NCBI GenBank assembly: GCA_900755085.1
Contig: CAAEFF010000160.1
Coordinates: 1 to 23,917 of the forward strand
DNA length: 23,917 bases
Reading direction: 5' to 3'
Source: an uncultured Streptococcus sp.
GTDB lineage: Bacteria; Bacillota; Bacilli; Lactobacillales; Streptococcaceae
In this document: piece after piece, positions 13,969 to 21,796 of the stretch
Position numbering within the stretch: position 1 is the stretch's first letter
Layout: the number at the start of each line of letters is the position of its first letter
The notes under the pieces: generated by a model
Database searches by the model: none
What the model was told of the DNA's origin: nothing
What the model saw: the letters and a program-made list of their open reading frames with translations, nothing else
Made by a program: the position numbers and the translations under genes

Positions 13969-14925
13969 TTATTTCGATTTAATGTAGTTAACACCATCTG
14001 CTTTTGGTGCAACTGCTTGTCCGAAGAAGGCTGCCAAGACAACCATGGTCAAGACGTAAGGCGCAATTTGCAAGTAGATGGATGGGATACCTTTAAGCAA
14101 AGGCAATTGATTCCCGATAACAGCCAAACTTTGTGAAGCTCCAAAGAAGAGACTAGCAAGCATGGTCCCGATTGGGTTCCATTTCCCAAAAATCATAGCT
14201 GCAAGGGCGATAAATCCAGGACCTACAATAGTAGTCACCGCGAAGTTAACAGAAACTGACTGAGCGTAAATGGCTCCTCCGATACCTGCTAGGGCACCTG
14301 AGATCATCACTCCTAAGTAGCGCATTCTATATACATTGATTCCCAATGTATCCGCTGCTTGTGGGTGTTCACCAACTGAACGAAGACGCAAACCAAATTT
14401 TGTCTTGAACATGATAAACCAAGCAAAGAATGAAAAGAGAATCGCAACCCATCCGATGATGCTGGCATTGTTGAAGAAAATATCCCCAATCACCGGAATT
14501 TTAGATAAGACTGGAATGGATGTTTTCCCGAAGGCAACTTTGATATTATCAGTTTGTCCCTTGTTATACATCGCTTTAACAAGGAAGACCGCAAGTGGTG
14601 GTGCCATCAAGTTCAATACCGTACCTGAGACGATATGGTCAGCACGGAAATGAATCGTTGCCACCGCGTGAATCAAGGAGAAGAGTACTCCAAGCCCTGC
14701 AGCAACGATCAAGGACAACCATGGTGTCAAACTTCCTAACGCAGGCTCAAAAGTCAAGTTAAAAATAATACCTGAGAAGGCTCCCATCACCATGATTCCT
14801 TCCAGACCAACGTTAACAACACCAGCGTGTTCTGAGTATGCTCCTCCGATACTTGTGAAGATCAGCGGCGCCGCATACACAATCATAGAGGAAACAAGAA
14901 TACTTAAAATCGTTACAATACTCAT
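13969..14925 (-). CDS. nupC: Nucleoside ABC transporter permease NupC
   Basis: A 318-residue integral membrane protein of the branched-chain amino acid/ribose type permease family (BPD_transp_2), with about 8-10 helices. Typical conserved stretches are GGAYSEHAGVVNVGLEGIM near the N-terminus and SVGEHPQAADTLGINVYRMRY in the coupling region, followed by GGAIYAQSVSVNFA. It forms the membrane channel with NupB for uptake of nucleosides delivered by BmpA. ATG 14925 shares one base with the nupB stop (TAATG), and GGAGGAG lies 7 bases upstream within nupB, so the two are translationally coupled. It ends the operon. Confidence 0.93.
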   Translation of the reverse strand: MSIVTILSILVSSMIVYAAPLIFTSIGGAYSEHAGVVNVGLEGIMVMGAFSGIIFNLTFEPALGSLTPWLSLIVAAGLGVLFSLIHAVATIHFRADHIVSGTVLNLMAPPLAVFLVKAMYNKGQTDNIKVAFGKTSIPVLSKIPVIGDIFFNNASIIGWVAILFSFFAWFIMFKTKFGLRLRSVGEHPQAADTLGINVYRMRYLGVMISGALAGIGGAIYAQSVSVNFAVTTIVGPGFIALAAMIFGKWNPIGTMLASLFFGASQSLAVIGNQLPLLKGIPSIYLQIAPYVLTMVVLAAFFGQAVAPKADGVNYIKSK

Positions 14926-15986
14926 TAGTTTGCTCCTCCTTTTTTAGCTGAACGCATCGAGATCATCTTTTCGATAATGTAGTGGGCACATACGAAGAAG
15001 ATAATAGATGCTGTCACAATTTGAACGACTTCTTCAGGAATGGCAGCTGGCTTCATACCAACTCCTCCAATTTGAAGGGCTCCAAACAAGAAGGCAGCAA
15101 ATGGTATACCAATTGGTGAATTCATGGCAAGAAGGGCAACGGCCATACCGTTAAATCCAACACTCATCGAGCTGGTTTGAACGTAGACATTTGAGTAAAT
15201 ACCAAGACCTTCTACAACCCCACCAATACCAGCAAGGGCACCAGAAATGATCATAGAAAGGATGATGGTCCGTTTTGCTGACATACCAGCATATTCAGCC
15301 GCATTCGCATTGAGACCAACGGCACGGATTTCAAAACCGAGTGTTGTTTTCTTCATCAAGAACCAGATGACCACCACCGCAATGATCGCAAAGAAGATCC
15401 CGATGTTCATTTGTGATTTGTCCGTCAAATGACGCAACCACTCCGTCTGGTAGACAGCGTTGGCTCCCACATCAACGGTTGAGTCCTTGTTTTTCATCAA
15501 GGAAGCTGGGAAGCTATGGATCAGGGCATTCCCACCATAGAGAACAATGTAGTTCATCATAATGGTGATGATGACCTCACTGGTTCCGAGATAGGCACGA
15601 AGGAAACCAGGAATCGCTCCAATAAATCCACCTGCGATAGCCGCAATCAAAACGGTCATCGGAATCATCAGTAAGCGAGGCATATTTGGGAAGGAAAGGG
15701 CAAACCAAGTCGCCATGATCCATCCAGCAAAAGCCTGACCAGGAAGTCCGACGTTAAAGAAGCCGGCCCGGCTGGCTACTGAAAACCCAAGAGCAACTAA
15801 AATCAGTGGCCCCATGGCGCGGGAAATATTTCCCCAACTCTTAATCGAACCAAAGGCTTTCTTGAACAGCAATTCATATCCCCAAAGGGCATCATAGCTG
15901 AAGGCCCACATAATAATAGCACCCAAGACCAATCCTAAAAGGACAGACACCAATGGAACGGCAATTTGTTTTAAATTCTTATTCAT
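14925..15986 (-). CDS. nupB: Nucleoside ABC transporter permease NupB
   Basis: A 353-residue permease, the larger of the two channel subunits. It has a hydrophobic N-terminal helix (LVSVLLGLVLGAIIMWAF) and about nine more helices. Characteristic segments are GFFNVGLPGQAFAG and the EIRAVGLNANAAEYAGM coupling helix motif, followed by GALAGIGGVVEG. It pairs with NupC in the cytoplasmic membrane. The start lies inside nupA (8-base overlap), with a strong GGAGGGAG site 5-6 bases before it. Function is assigned from the bmpA-nupABC gene set described in Streptococcus mutans and Lactococcus lactis. Confidence 0.93.
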   Translation of the reverse strand: MNKNLKQIAVPLVSVLLGLVLGAIIMWAFSYDALWGYELLFKKAFGSIKSWGNISRAMGPLILVALGFSVASRAGFFNVGLPGQAFAGWIMATWFALSFPNMPRLLMIPMTVLIAAIAGGFIGAIPGFLRAYLGTSEVIITIMMNYIVLYGGNALIHSFPASLMKNKDSTVDVGANAVYQTEWLRHLTDKSQMNIGIFFAIIAVVVIWFLMKKTTLGFEIRAVGLNANAAEYAGMSAKRTIILSMIISGALAGIGGVVEGLGIYSNVYVQTSSMSVGFNGMAVALLAMNSPIGIPFAAFLFGALQIGGVGMKPAAIPEEVVQIVTASIIFFVCAHYIIEKMISMRSAKKGGAN

Positions 15987-17514
15987 TTGATGCTCCCTCC
16001 TTTACTTGTCCTCCTGCCATGAGGATTCCAAGTTCTTGCTTATTCGTTGTTTCAGGGGTTACGATCCCTTGGATCTTCCCATCATGAATAACCGCAATAC
16101 GGTCAGAAACATTCAAAATTTCATCCAATTCAAAGCTGACAACCAGAACAGCTTTTCCATTATCCCGTTCTTGAATCAAACGTTTGTGGATATATTCAAT
16201 CGCTCCAACATCCAATCCACGAGTCGGCTGGCTGACGATCAAGAGATCCGGATCACGATCGATTTCCCGAGCGATAATGGCTTTTTGCTGGTTCCCTCCA
16301 GAGAGAGCCTTAGCTGGCACCACTTCACTGGCTGCACGGACGTCAAACTCTTCCATCAACTTCTTGGCATAAGAGGTAATATTTGGATAATTCAAAATAC
16401 CATTCTTGCTAAGAGGTTCTTTATAGTAAGTTTGAAGGGCAATGTTTTCAGAGATCATCATATCAAGGACCAAACCATCCCGATGACGGTCTTCAGGGAC
16501 GTGCCCCACCTTCATTTCTGTGATTTGACGCGGATGAAGTCCTACAACGTCCTTACCTTTAATCTTGATTGAACCAGATTTCACCTTCCGTAGACCTGTA
16601 ATCGCTTGGATCAACTCAGATTGACCATTTCCATCAATCCCTGCGATCCCAACGACTTCACCAGCATGAAGTTCCAGTGACAAATTCTTAACAGCTGGGA
16701 CACCCCGGTTTTCGTTTACAACCAAGTTTTCAATCGACAAGACGACTTCTTTCGGTTGAGAAGGACCTTTTTCAGTCTTAAAGGAAACAGAACGGCCGAC
16801 CATCATTTCGGCCAAGTCTTGGTTAGTAGCTCCACCAATCTCGACTGTTTCTATAGATTTCCCACGACGGATAACCGTGACGCGGTCTGAAACCGCACGG
16901 ATTTCATCTAACTTGTGCGTAATCAAGATGATCGATTTTCCTTCATTCGCCAAATTCTTCATGATTGTCATCAATTCATCGATTTCAGCTGGTGTCAACA
17001 CCGCAGTTGGTTCATCGAAAATTAGGATGTCGGCTCCACGATAAAGCGTCTTTAAGATTTCCACACGTTGCTGCGCACCAACGGAAATATCCTCAACTTT
17101 AGCATTTGGATCTACTGCCAAGCCATATTTTTTAGACAATTCAAGGATATCTTGACTGGCTTTTTTAAGGTCCAAAACACCATGTTTCGTGGTTTCAGAA
17201 CCAAGGATGATATTTTCAGCAACAGTGAAGGCTTCAACCAACATAAAGTGTTGGTGCACCATTCCAATTCCTAAAGAGGCTGCTTTTGAAGGTGAGTCTA
17301 GGTTAACAGTTTTTCCATTTACCACGATGTCTCCGCTAGTTGGTTCCAACAAACCAGCCAACATATTCATCAGGGTAGATTTCCCTGCACCATTTTCTCC
17401 AAGAAGTGCATGAATTTCACCTTTGCGCAACTGAAGATTAATCTTATCATTTGCTACAAAGTCACCAAATTTTTTGGTAATCTCACGCATTTCGATGACA
17501 TAGTCATGTGTCAT
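15979..17514 (-). CDS. nupA: Nucleoside ABC transporter ATP-binding protein NupA
   Basis: A 511-residue protein with two fused ATPase domains, as in RbsA and YufO. The first has Walker A GENGAGKS (39-46), a signature region VGAQQR and Walker B ILIFDE (163-168), with H200. In the second, the P-loop position reads GIDGNGQS (292-299) without the lysine, the signature is LSGGN and Walker B is LLIVSQP, so it should not hydrolyse ATP by itself; I recall the same pattern in this subfamily. It energises NupB/NupC from the cytoplasmic side. AAAGGA lies about 10 bases before the ATG. The 131-base gap to bmpA holds three hairpins that may lower its expression relative to BmpA. Confidence 0.94.
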   Translation of the reverse strand: MTHDYVIEMREITKKFGDFVANDKINLQLRKGEIHALLGENGAGKSTLMNMLAGLLEPTSGDIVVNGKTVNLDSPSKAASLGIGMVHQHFMLVEAFTVAENIILGSETTKHGVLDLKKASQDILELSKKYGLAVDPNAKVEDISVGAQQRVEILKTLYRGADILIFDEPTAVLTPAEIDELMTIMKNLANEGKSIILITHKLDEIRAVSDRVTVIRRGKSIETVEIGGATNQDLAEMMVGRSVSFKTEKGPSQPKEVVLSIENLVVNENRGVPAVKNLSLELHAGEVVGIAGIDGNGQSELIQAITGLRKVKSGSIKIKGKDVVGLHPRQITEMKVGHVPEDRHRDGLVLDMMISENIALQTYYKEPLSKNGILNYPNITSYAKKLMEEFDVRAASEVVPAKALSGGNQQKAIIAREIDRDPDLLIVSQPTRGLDVGAIEYIHKRLIQERDNGKAVLVVSFELDEILNVSDRIAVIHDGKIQGIVTPETTNKQELGILMAGGQVKEGASNE

Positions 17515-17548
17515 GTGGGATATTTCCTTTCAAAATTTTTTTTATTTC

Positions 17549-17632
17549 AATAAAATCTGCTAGAGAACTAACAGATTTTATTGAGACAAAAATGTCTCAC
17601 TTTAAAAGAAACGGCCCTTAAAGGGAGGGCCG
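17549..17632 (-). promoter_or_regulatory. Three stacked hairpins between bmpA and nupA
   Basis: In transcription order: CGGCCCT/AGGGCCG (17612-17632) followed by TTTCTTTT; TGAGACA/TGTCTCA with a four-base loop (17582-17599); and an 11-bp stem AATAAAATCTG/CAGATTTTATT (17549-17582). They lie just after the bmpA stop. Likely a leaky terminator and 3'-end stabiliser that gives more binding protein than transporter; no separate nupA promoter is obvious. Confidence 0.65.
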
Positions 17633-17645
17633 CTCCAATTAAATA

Positions 17646-18707
17646 TTATTTTTCAGGAACTTTAAGAGACCCATCAAGGATTTTAGCTTTGGCATCTTCT
17701 ACAGCTTTTTTAGCATCTGCAGAAAGGTTGTCAGTTGTCAAATCAACTCCACCATCTTTCAAGCTATAAGTAATCACTTTACCGCCTGGGAATTTTCCGT
17801 CAGCAGCTTTTTTAGCCAAGTCTTTTACAGATTCTCCGACTTTCTTCAAGCTTGAAGCCAATACAAAATTAGATTTTTTACCATCTTTAGAAGTGTATTC
17901 ACCTTCAGCTTTTTGGTCACGGTCAACACCAAGAACCCAAACTTTTTCGTCTTCATTTTTCTTCTCGTTCAAGTCTTTAGCTTCAGAGAAGACACCTGCA
18001 CCAGTACCACCAGCTACTTGGTAGATAACGTCTGCACCTGCAGCGTATTGAGCAGCGGCAATAGTTTTACCTTTAGCAGAGTCACCGAATGAACCAGCGT
18101 AGTCTACTTGAACTTTGATAGATGGGTCAACAGATTTAACACCAGCTTCAAATCCAGCGCGGAAACGAGTGATAACTTCACTTTCCATACCACCTACAAA
18201 ACCAACTTGTTTAGTTTTTGTAGTTTTCGCAGCAGCGATACCAGCAAGGTAACCAGCTTCGTTATCGGCATAGACAGCAGATGCTACGTTCTTTTGTCCT
18301 TCAATACGGTCGTCGATGATGACATAGTTCACATCTTCGTTGTCTTTTGCAGCTTTTTTAACTGAGTCGCTCAAGGCAAAACCAACACCAAAGATCAATT
18401 TGTAGTCGTTAGAAACAGCTTCATCAAGGTTTGTCGCATATTGAGATTCATCTGTTGATTGGAAGTAGTCGAATCCGTTCCCTTTAGAAAGACCGTTTTC
18501 TTTCCCCCAAGCTTGCAAACCTTCCCAAGCAGATTGGTTGAATGATTTGTCATCCACACCACCAGTATCGGTAACGATAGCAGCTTTCAAATCAGATTTT
18601 GATTCTGAGTTTGCGCTATCTTTTTTAGACGCACGATTTCCACATGCTGCAAGTCCGATAGCAGCGACAGTTACTAGACCAAGGCCTAGCCATTGTTTCT
18701 TGTTCAT
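17646..18707 (-). CDS. bmpA: Nucleoside-binding lipoprotein BmpA (PnrA-like)
   Basis: A 353-residue surface lipoprotein, the substrate receptor of the NupABC transporter. It has a lipoprotein signal peptide: basic MNKKQ, a hydrophobic core and lipobox LAAC with lipidated C22, then a Ser/Lys-rich linker. The mature domain has the Bmp/PnrA features AAIVTDTGGVDDKSFNQSAW, FGVGFALSD, AGYLAGIAAA and YQVAGGTGAGVF. Pneumococcal PnrA and Treponema PnrA bind purine nucleosides; the streptococcal and lactococcal BmpA systems take up nucleosides, so the ligand here is inferred. Start 18707 has AGGAGG 7 bases upstream; a frame extension of 10 residues to 18737 has no site. It is 75 bases after cdd, in the same operon. 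Confidence 0.95.
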   Translation of the reverse strand: MNKKQWLGLGLVTVAAIGLAACGNRASKKDSANSESKSDLKAAIVTDTGGVDDKSFNQSAWEGLQAWGKENGLSKGNGFDYFQSTDESQYATNLDEAVSNDYKLIFGVGFALSDSVKKAAKDNEDVNYVIIDDRIEGQKNVASAVYADNEAGYLAGIAAAKTTKTKQVGFVGGMESEVITRFRAGFEAGVKSVDPSIKVQVDYAGSFGDSAKGKTIAAAQYAAGADVIYQVAGGTGAGVFSEAKDLNEKKNEDEKVWVLGVDRDQKAEGEYTSKDGKKSNFVLASSLKKVGESVKDLAKKAADGKFPGGKVITYSLKDGGVDLTTDNLSADAKKAVEDAKAKILDGSLKVPEK

Positions 18708-18782
18708 TACTGAACCTCCTAAATTATTGTGCAACATTGTTGCGAAGTATTGAAAGGGTCAAAAGACCGCCTCACAGACCAA

Positions 18783-19172
18783 CTAAGTCAAGTCTGTAAA
18801 GGAATATGGAAGTAATTCCTTGACCGTCATCACGACCGTCGATTTATCTTTAGATACCAAAGTTACAGGAAGGTCTGGCTCAAAAAATTCAGCCATGACC
18901 TGGCGACATGCACCACATGGAGAGATGGGCTTATCTGTTTGCCCGTAGATAATCAGCTCTTTGAACTCGCGAGCTCCTTCAGAAACAGCTTTAAAAATGG
19001 CTGTCCTTTCTCCACAGTTGGTTAAACCAAAACTGGCATTTTCGATATTGACACCTGTATAGATTTCCCCGTTCTTTGTTAGCAGTACAGCTCCAATTGG
19101 GAAATGAGAATAGGGCACATAGGCTTGTTTACTCACTTCAACTGCTAGGTTAATCAACTCAGTAGTCGCCAT
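18783..19172 (-). CDS. cdd: Cytidine deaminase
   Basis: A 129-residue cytoplasmic zinc enzyme converting cytidine and deoxycytidine to uridine and deoxyuridine. Zinc ligands are C53 (in NCGERTA) and C86 and C89 (PCGAC), with catalytic E55. This is the small tetrameric type, of usual length. It overlaps deoC by 14 bases, with AGGTGG just before the ATG, which points to translational coupling. Products feed the pyrimidine-nucleoside phosphorylase encoded upstream. Confidence 0.97.
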   Translation of the reverse strand: MATTELINLAVEVSKQAYVPYSHFPIGAVLLTKNGEIYTGVNIENASFGLTNCGERTAIFKAVSEGAREFKELIIYGQTDKPISPCGACRQVMAEFFEPDLPVTLVSKDKSTVVMTVKELLPYSFTDLT

Positions 19173-19821
19173 GAGCCACCTTTCCTTCCATGATGGCTAC
19201 ACCAGAAGAGGTCCCGATACGAGTCGCACCTGATTCGATAAAAGCAAGAGCATCTTCATAAGAGCGAGCACCACCAGAAGCTTTGACACCCATGTCGGGT
19301 CCAACTGTTTGACGCATTAAGGCCACATCTTCTACCGTTGCTCCTCCAGTTGAGAAGCCAGTTGAAGTCTTCACAAAGTCTGCGCCAGCTAACTTAGCAA
19401 TTTGACAAGCAACGATCTTTTCATCATCGGTTAAGAGACAAGTCTCAATGATGACTTTGACCAGCTTATCTCCGCTAGCTTCAACTACAGCTTGGATATC
19501 TTCCTCAACTAGTGCTAAATTCTTAGACTTCAAGGCACCGATGTTGATGACCATGTCAATTTCATCGGCACCGTTTTGAATAGCATTTTTTGTTTCACAC
19601 GCTTTGACAAATGGTGTATTTGCTCCCAAAGGAAAACCAATGACGGTACAAACTTTGACGTCAGAATCGCGCAAGCCCTCAGCCGCAAAATTTACCCATG
19701 TCGGGTTCACACAGACACTCGCAAAATCATAAGCCTTAGCTTCTTCTATCAGCTTTTCGATCTGTTCTTGTTGCGCATCTGGTTTTAAAAGAGTGTGATC
19801 GATATATTTATTTAACTTCAT
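19159..19821 (-). CDS. deoC: Deoxyribose-phosphate aldolase
   Basis: A 220-residue class I aldolase that splits 2-deoxyribose-5-phosphate into glyceraldehyde-3-phosphate and acetaldehyde. The Schiff-base lysine is K151 in FVKTSTGF; K180 in VKASGG and D89 in EIDMVIN are the other catalytic residues. AGGAG lies 5 bases upstream of the ATG. It follows the phosphorylase gene after 17 bases. Deoxyribose-1-phosphate from the phosphorylase must first be isomerised by a phosphopentomutase (DeoB), which is not in this window. Confidence 0.97.
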   Translation of the reverse strand: MKLNKYIDHTLLKPDAQQEQIEKLIEEAKAYDFASVCVNPTWVNFAAEGLRDSDVKVCTVIGFPLGANTPFVKACETKNAIQNGADEIDMVINIGALKSKNLALVEEDIQAVVEASGDKLVKVIIETCLLTDDEKIVACQIAKLAGADFVKTSTGFSTGGATVEDVALMRQTVGPDMGVKASGGARSYEDALAFIESGATRIGTSSGVAIMEGKVAHGDY

Positions 19822-19838
19822 ACAATCTCCTGAGCTAC

Positions 19839-21116
19839 TTAAGATATTATTTCAATAATTTCTTTAACGCTTTCAGCCCTATCTAGTATTTTAACATTTT
19901 TTTTGAATTCTGTAACACTTTCTTGTGAATTTTTTTCATTCATGAAAATACGGGCAATGCGTTCTCCCTTTTTGACGTGCTCTCCCACTTTCTTGTCAAA
20001 CACAATTCCTGTTTCGTAATTGAGGGGATCCGATTTGACAGCACGACCAGCACCTAGGCGCATAGCAAACAAGCCAAACTCCATAGCAGGTAAAGCAGCA
20101 ATGACGCCATCTTGGTCCGCTGTTACTTCAAGGACCTGATCCACTTTGACAGGACGGTGCAAATCCTCTAAATCTCCACCTTGAGCCACGACCATTTCTT
20201 CAAACTTCGCTAAAGCTTGACCATTGGTCAAGTGTTCATGAATGGCTTCAATTGATTGATCTACATTGGCCAATTTCAACATGATTTTCGCCAACTCACA
20301 AATAAACTCTGTCACATCAGCGCGTCCTTGTCCTTTCAGAATATCCAGGGCTTCTAAAATTTCTAAACGATTACCAATGCTGGTTCCCAAAGGTTGGCTC
20401 ATATCTGTAATGACAGCGATCGTTTTCCGACCTACTGCATTTCCAAGATCCACCATGGTACGTGCTAAGCGACGAGCATCCTCAATATTCTTCATAAAGG
20501 CCCCTTCTCCAACGGTGACATCGAGAAGGATGGCATCTGCCCCAGCAGCAATTTTCTTACTCATAACCGAACTTGCAATCAGGGGAATGGTATCTACCGT
20601 TGCGGTAACATCACGGAGAGCATACAAGAGTTTATCAGCCTTCACCAGTTGGTCCGATTGGCCAATGACAGAAAGGCCGATTTCTTGTACCTGTTGGATA
20701 AATTCTTCTTGAGTCCGCTCGATCTGGAAACCTTTAATAGATTCCAACTTATCGATGGTTCCACCTGTGTGGCCTAAGCCACGACCGCTCATTTTAGCAA
20801 CTGGTACTCCGAAACTTGCAACGAGAGGTACCAAGACCAAGGTCACCTTGTCTCCGACGCCACCTGTCGAGTGTTTGTCCACCTTGATCCCTGGAATAGC
20901 TGACAGATCAAACTGTTGCCCTGTTTGGACCATCTTCATGGTCATATGGGAGATTTCTTCTGTCGTCATCCCTTTAAAATAAACGGCCATAGCAAAAGCG
21001 GACATTTGGTAATCTGGAACTGTTCCAGCCACATATCCCTCAATCAGCCATTCAATTTCTTCCTTGTTTAAGGCAAGACCATCTCTTTTTTTCTGAATGA
21101 TATCTACAGCTCTCAT
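19839..21116 (-). CDS. pdp: Pyrimidine-nucleoside phosphorylase
   Basis: A 425-residue enzyme that cleaves thymidine, uridine or deoxyuridine with phosphate, giving the base and (deoxy)ribose-1-phosphate. The thymidine/pyrimidine phosphorylase signature SGRGLGHTGGTIDKLE is at residues 110-125, and KHSTGGVGDK (81-90) belongs to the phosphate site. Length and motifs fit the Gram-positive Pdp type, which is often also named deoA. It starts within the last codons of the methyltransferase gene (ATGA, 4-base overlap). There is only a weak purine stretch ahead of the ATG, so translation is probably coupled to the upstream gene. Confidence 0.96.
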   Translation of the reverse strand: MRAVDIIQKKRDGLALNKEEIEWLIEGYVAGTVPDYQMSAFAMAVYFKGMTTEEISHMTMKMVQTGQQFDLSAIPGIKVDKHSTGGVGDKVTLVLVPLVASFGVPVAKMSGRGLGHTGGTIDKLESIKGFQIERTQEEFIQQVQEIGLSVIGQSDQLVKADKLLYALRDVTATVDTIPLIASSVMSKKIAAGADAILLDVTVGEGAFMKNIEDARRLARTMVDLGNAVGRKTIAVITDMSQPLGTSIGNRLEILEALDILKGQGRADVTEFICELAKIMLKLANVDQSIEAIHEHLTNGQALAKFEEMVVAQGGDLEDLHRPVKVDQVLEVTADQDGVIAALPAMEFGLFAMRLGAGRAVKSDPLNYETGIVFDKKVGEHVKKGERIARIFMNEKNSQESVTEFKKNVKILDRAESVKEIIEIIS

Positions 21117-21706
21117 GATTCTTTCTCACTTCTTAAAATATAATAGCCTTTGTCTTTTTTCACTGTCTCACAATTGCCAAACGTCTCTTCCATCTTGGCC
21201 TTAGCACTTGGAGCCCCTTGTTTTTTCTGAATGACAATGGTCAAGTCTCCACCTGGTTTCAAATGTTCAAAACTACCAGTGATCACTTGGTGAACCACTT
21301 TTTTACCAGCTCGGATTGGCGGATTACTGATCACATGGTCAAAGACCCCTTCAACCGCTTCATAGACATCCGAAGAAAAAATCTGAGCTTCCACGCCATT
21401 TCGGCTAGCATTTTTCTTAGCCAAGTCCAGCGCCCGCTCATTGACATCCACCATGGTCACGGCAACTCCCTGAGCTTTAGCTAGAGAGAGGCCGATTGGA
21501 CCATAGCCGCAGCCAACATCGAGGACATTTTCTCCTTCTTGGAAATCCAGGGTTGATAAGAGCACCTGGCTTCCATAATCAATCATTTTTTTACTAAAGA
21601 CGCCGGCGTCCGTATAGAAATTCATCTTTTGTCCCAATAAAACAACAGCCAGATCATGAATATCATGGGCTGCATCTGGGTTTATATCGAAATACATTTT
21701 ACTCAT
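21113..21706 (-). CDS. RsmC-like class I SAM-dependent methyltransferase
   Basis: A 197-residue methyltransferase resembling the catalytic half of RsmC (16S rRNA guanine-N2) and Bacillus YbxB. Motif I is VLDVGCGYGPIGLSLA (from residue 61), the acidic motif II is MVDVNERAL, and motif IV is SNPPIRAGK (127-135), with NPP typical of amino-group methylation. The target here, probably rRNA, is inferred. It leads the nucleoside operon. There is no Shine-Dalgarno; the extended -10 TGATAAAAT ends six bases before the ATG, predicting a leaderless message. The second ATG, at residue 4, also has no site. A CRE-like sequence sits upstream. Confidence 0.92.
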   Translation of the reverse strand: MSKMYFDINPDAAHDIHDLAVVLLGQKMNFYTDAGVFSKKMIDYGSQVLLSTLDFQEGENVLDVGCGYGPIGLSLAKAQGVAVTMVDVNERALDLAKKNASRNGVEAQIFSSDVYEAVEGVFDHVISNPPIRAGKKVVHQVITGSFEHLKPGGDLTIVIQKKQGAPSAKAKMEETFGNCETVKKDKGYYILRSEKES

Positions 21707-21712
21707 AAGGTT

Positions 21713-21721
21713 ATTTTATCA
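21713..21721 (-). promoter_or_regulatory. Extended -10 promoter of the nucleoside operon
   Basis: Minus strand TGATAAAAT followed by the six bases AACCTT and then ATG 21706, so transcription is predicted to begin at the start codon. The -35 region is weak (TTTTAA). The same nine-base box precedes marR. Confidence 0.6.
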
Positions 21722-21735
21722 TAATTCATTCGTTT

Positions 21736-21751
21736 TTAAAATCGTTTACAT
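21736..21751. promoter_or_regulatory. CRE-like catabolite control site
   Basis: On the minus strand ATGTAAACGATTTTAA fits the CRE consensus WTGNNARCGNWWWCAW at 15 of 16 positions. It covers -30 to -45 of the nucleoside operon promoter and all of the coaA -35 box (21745-21750). Confidence 0.6.
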
Positions 21752-21773
21752 GACCCCTAAAAATTGGTATACT
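21745..21773 (+). promoter_or_regulatory. coaA promoter
   Basis: TTTACA, exactly 17 bases, TATACT. Predicted start near 21780 gives a 17-base leader with AGGAGTGA before the ATG. Confidence 0.75.
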
Positions 21774-21796
21774 AATGACTACAATAGGAGTGACAT

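Noticed and set aside
16006..16572. 188-residue plus-strand open frame opposite nupA
   Set aside because: It is antisense to a clearly conserved ATPase domain and shows no motif or ribosome binding site of its own.
15979..16830. Second ATPase domain of NupA as a broken gene
   Set aside because: The missing P-loop lysine and SQ in Walker B are, as far as I know, usual for this subfamily of double ATPases, and the frame is intact.
18708..18737. Ten-residue upstream extension of BmpA
   Set aside because: It would precede a complete lipoprotein signal peptide; AGGAGG sits just before the downstream ATG.
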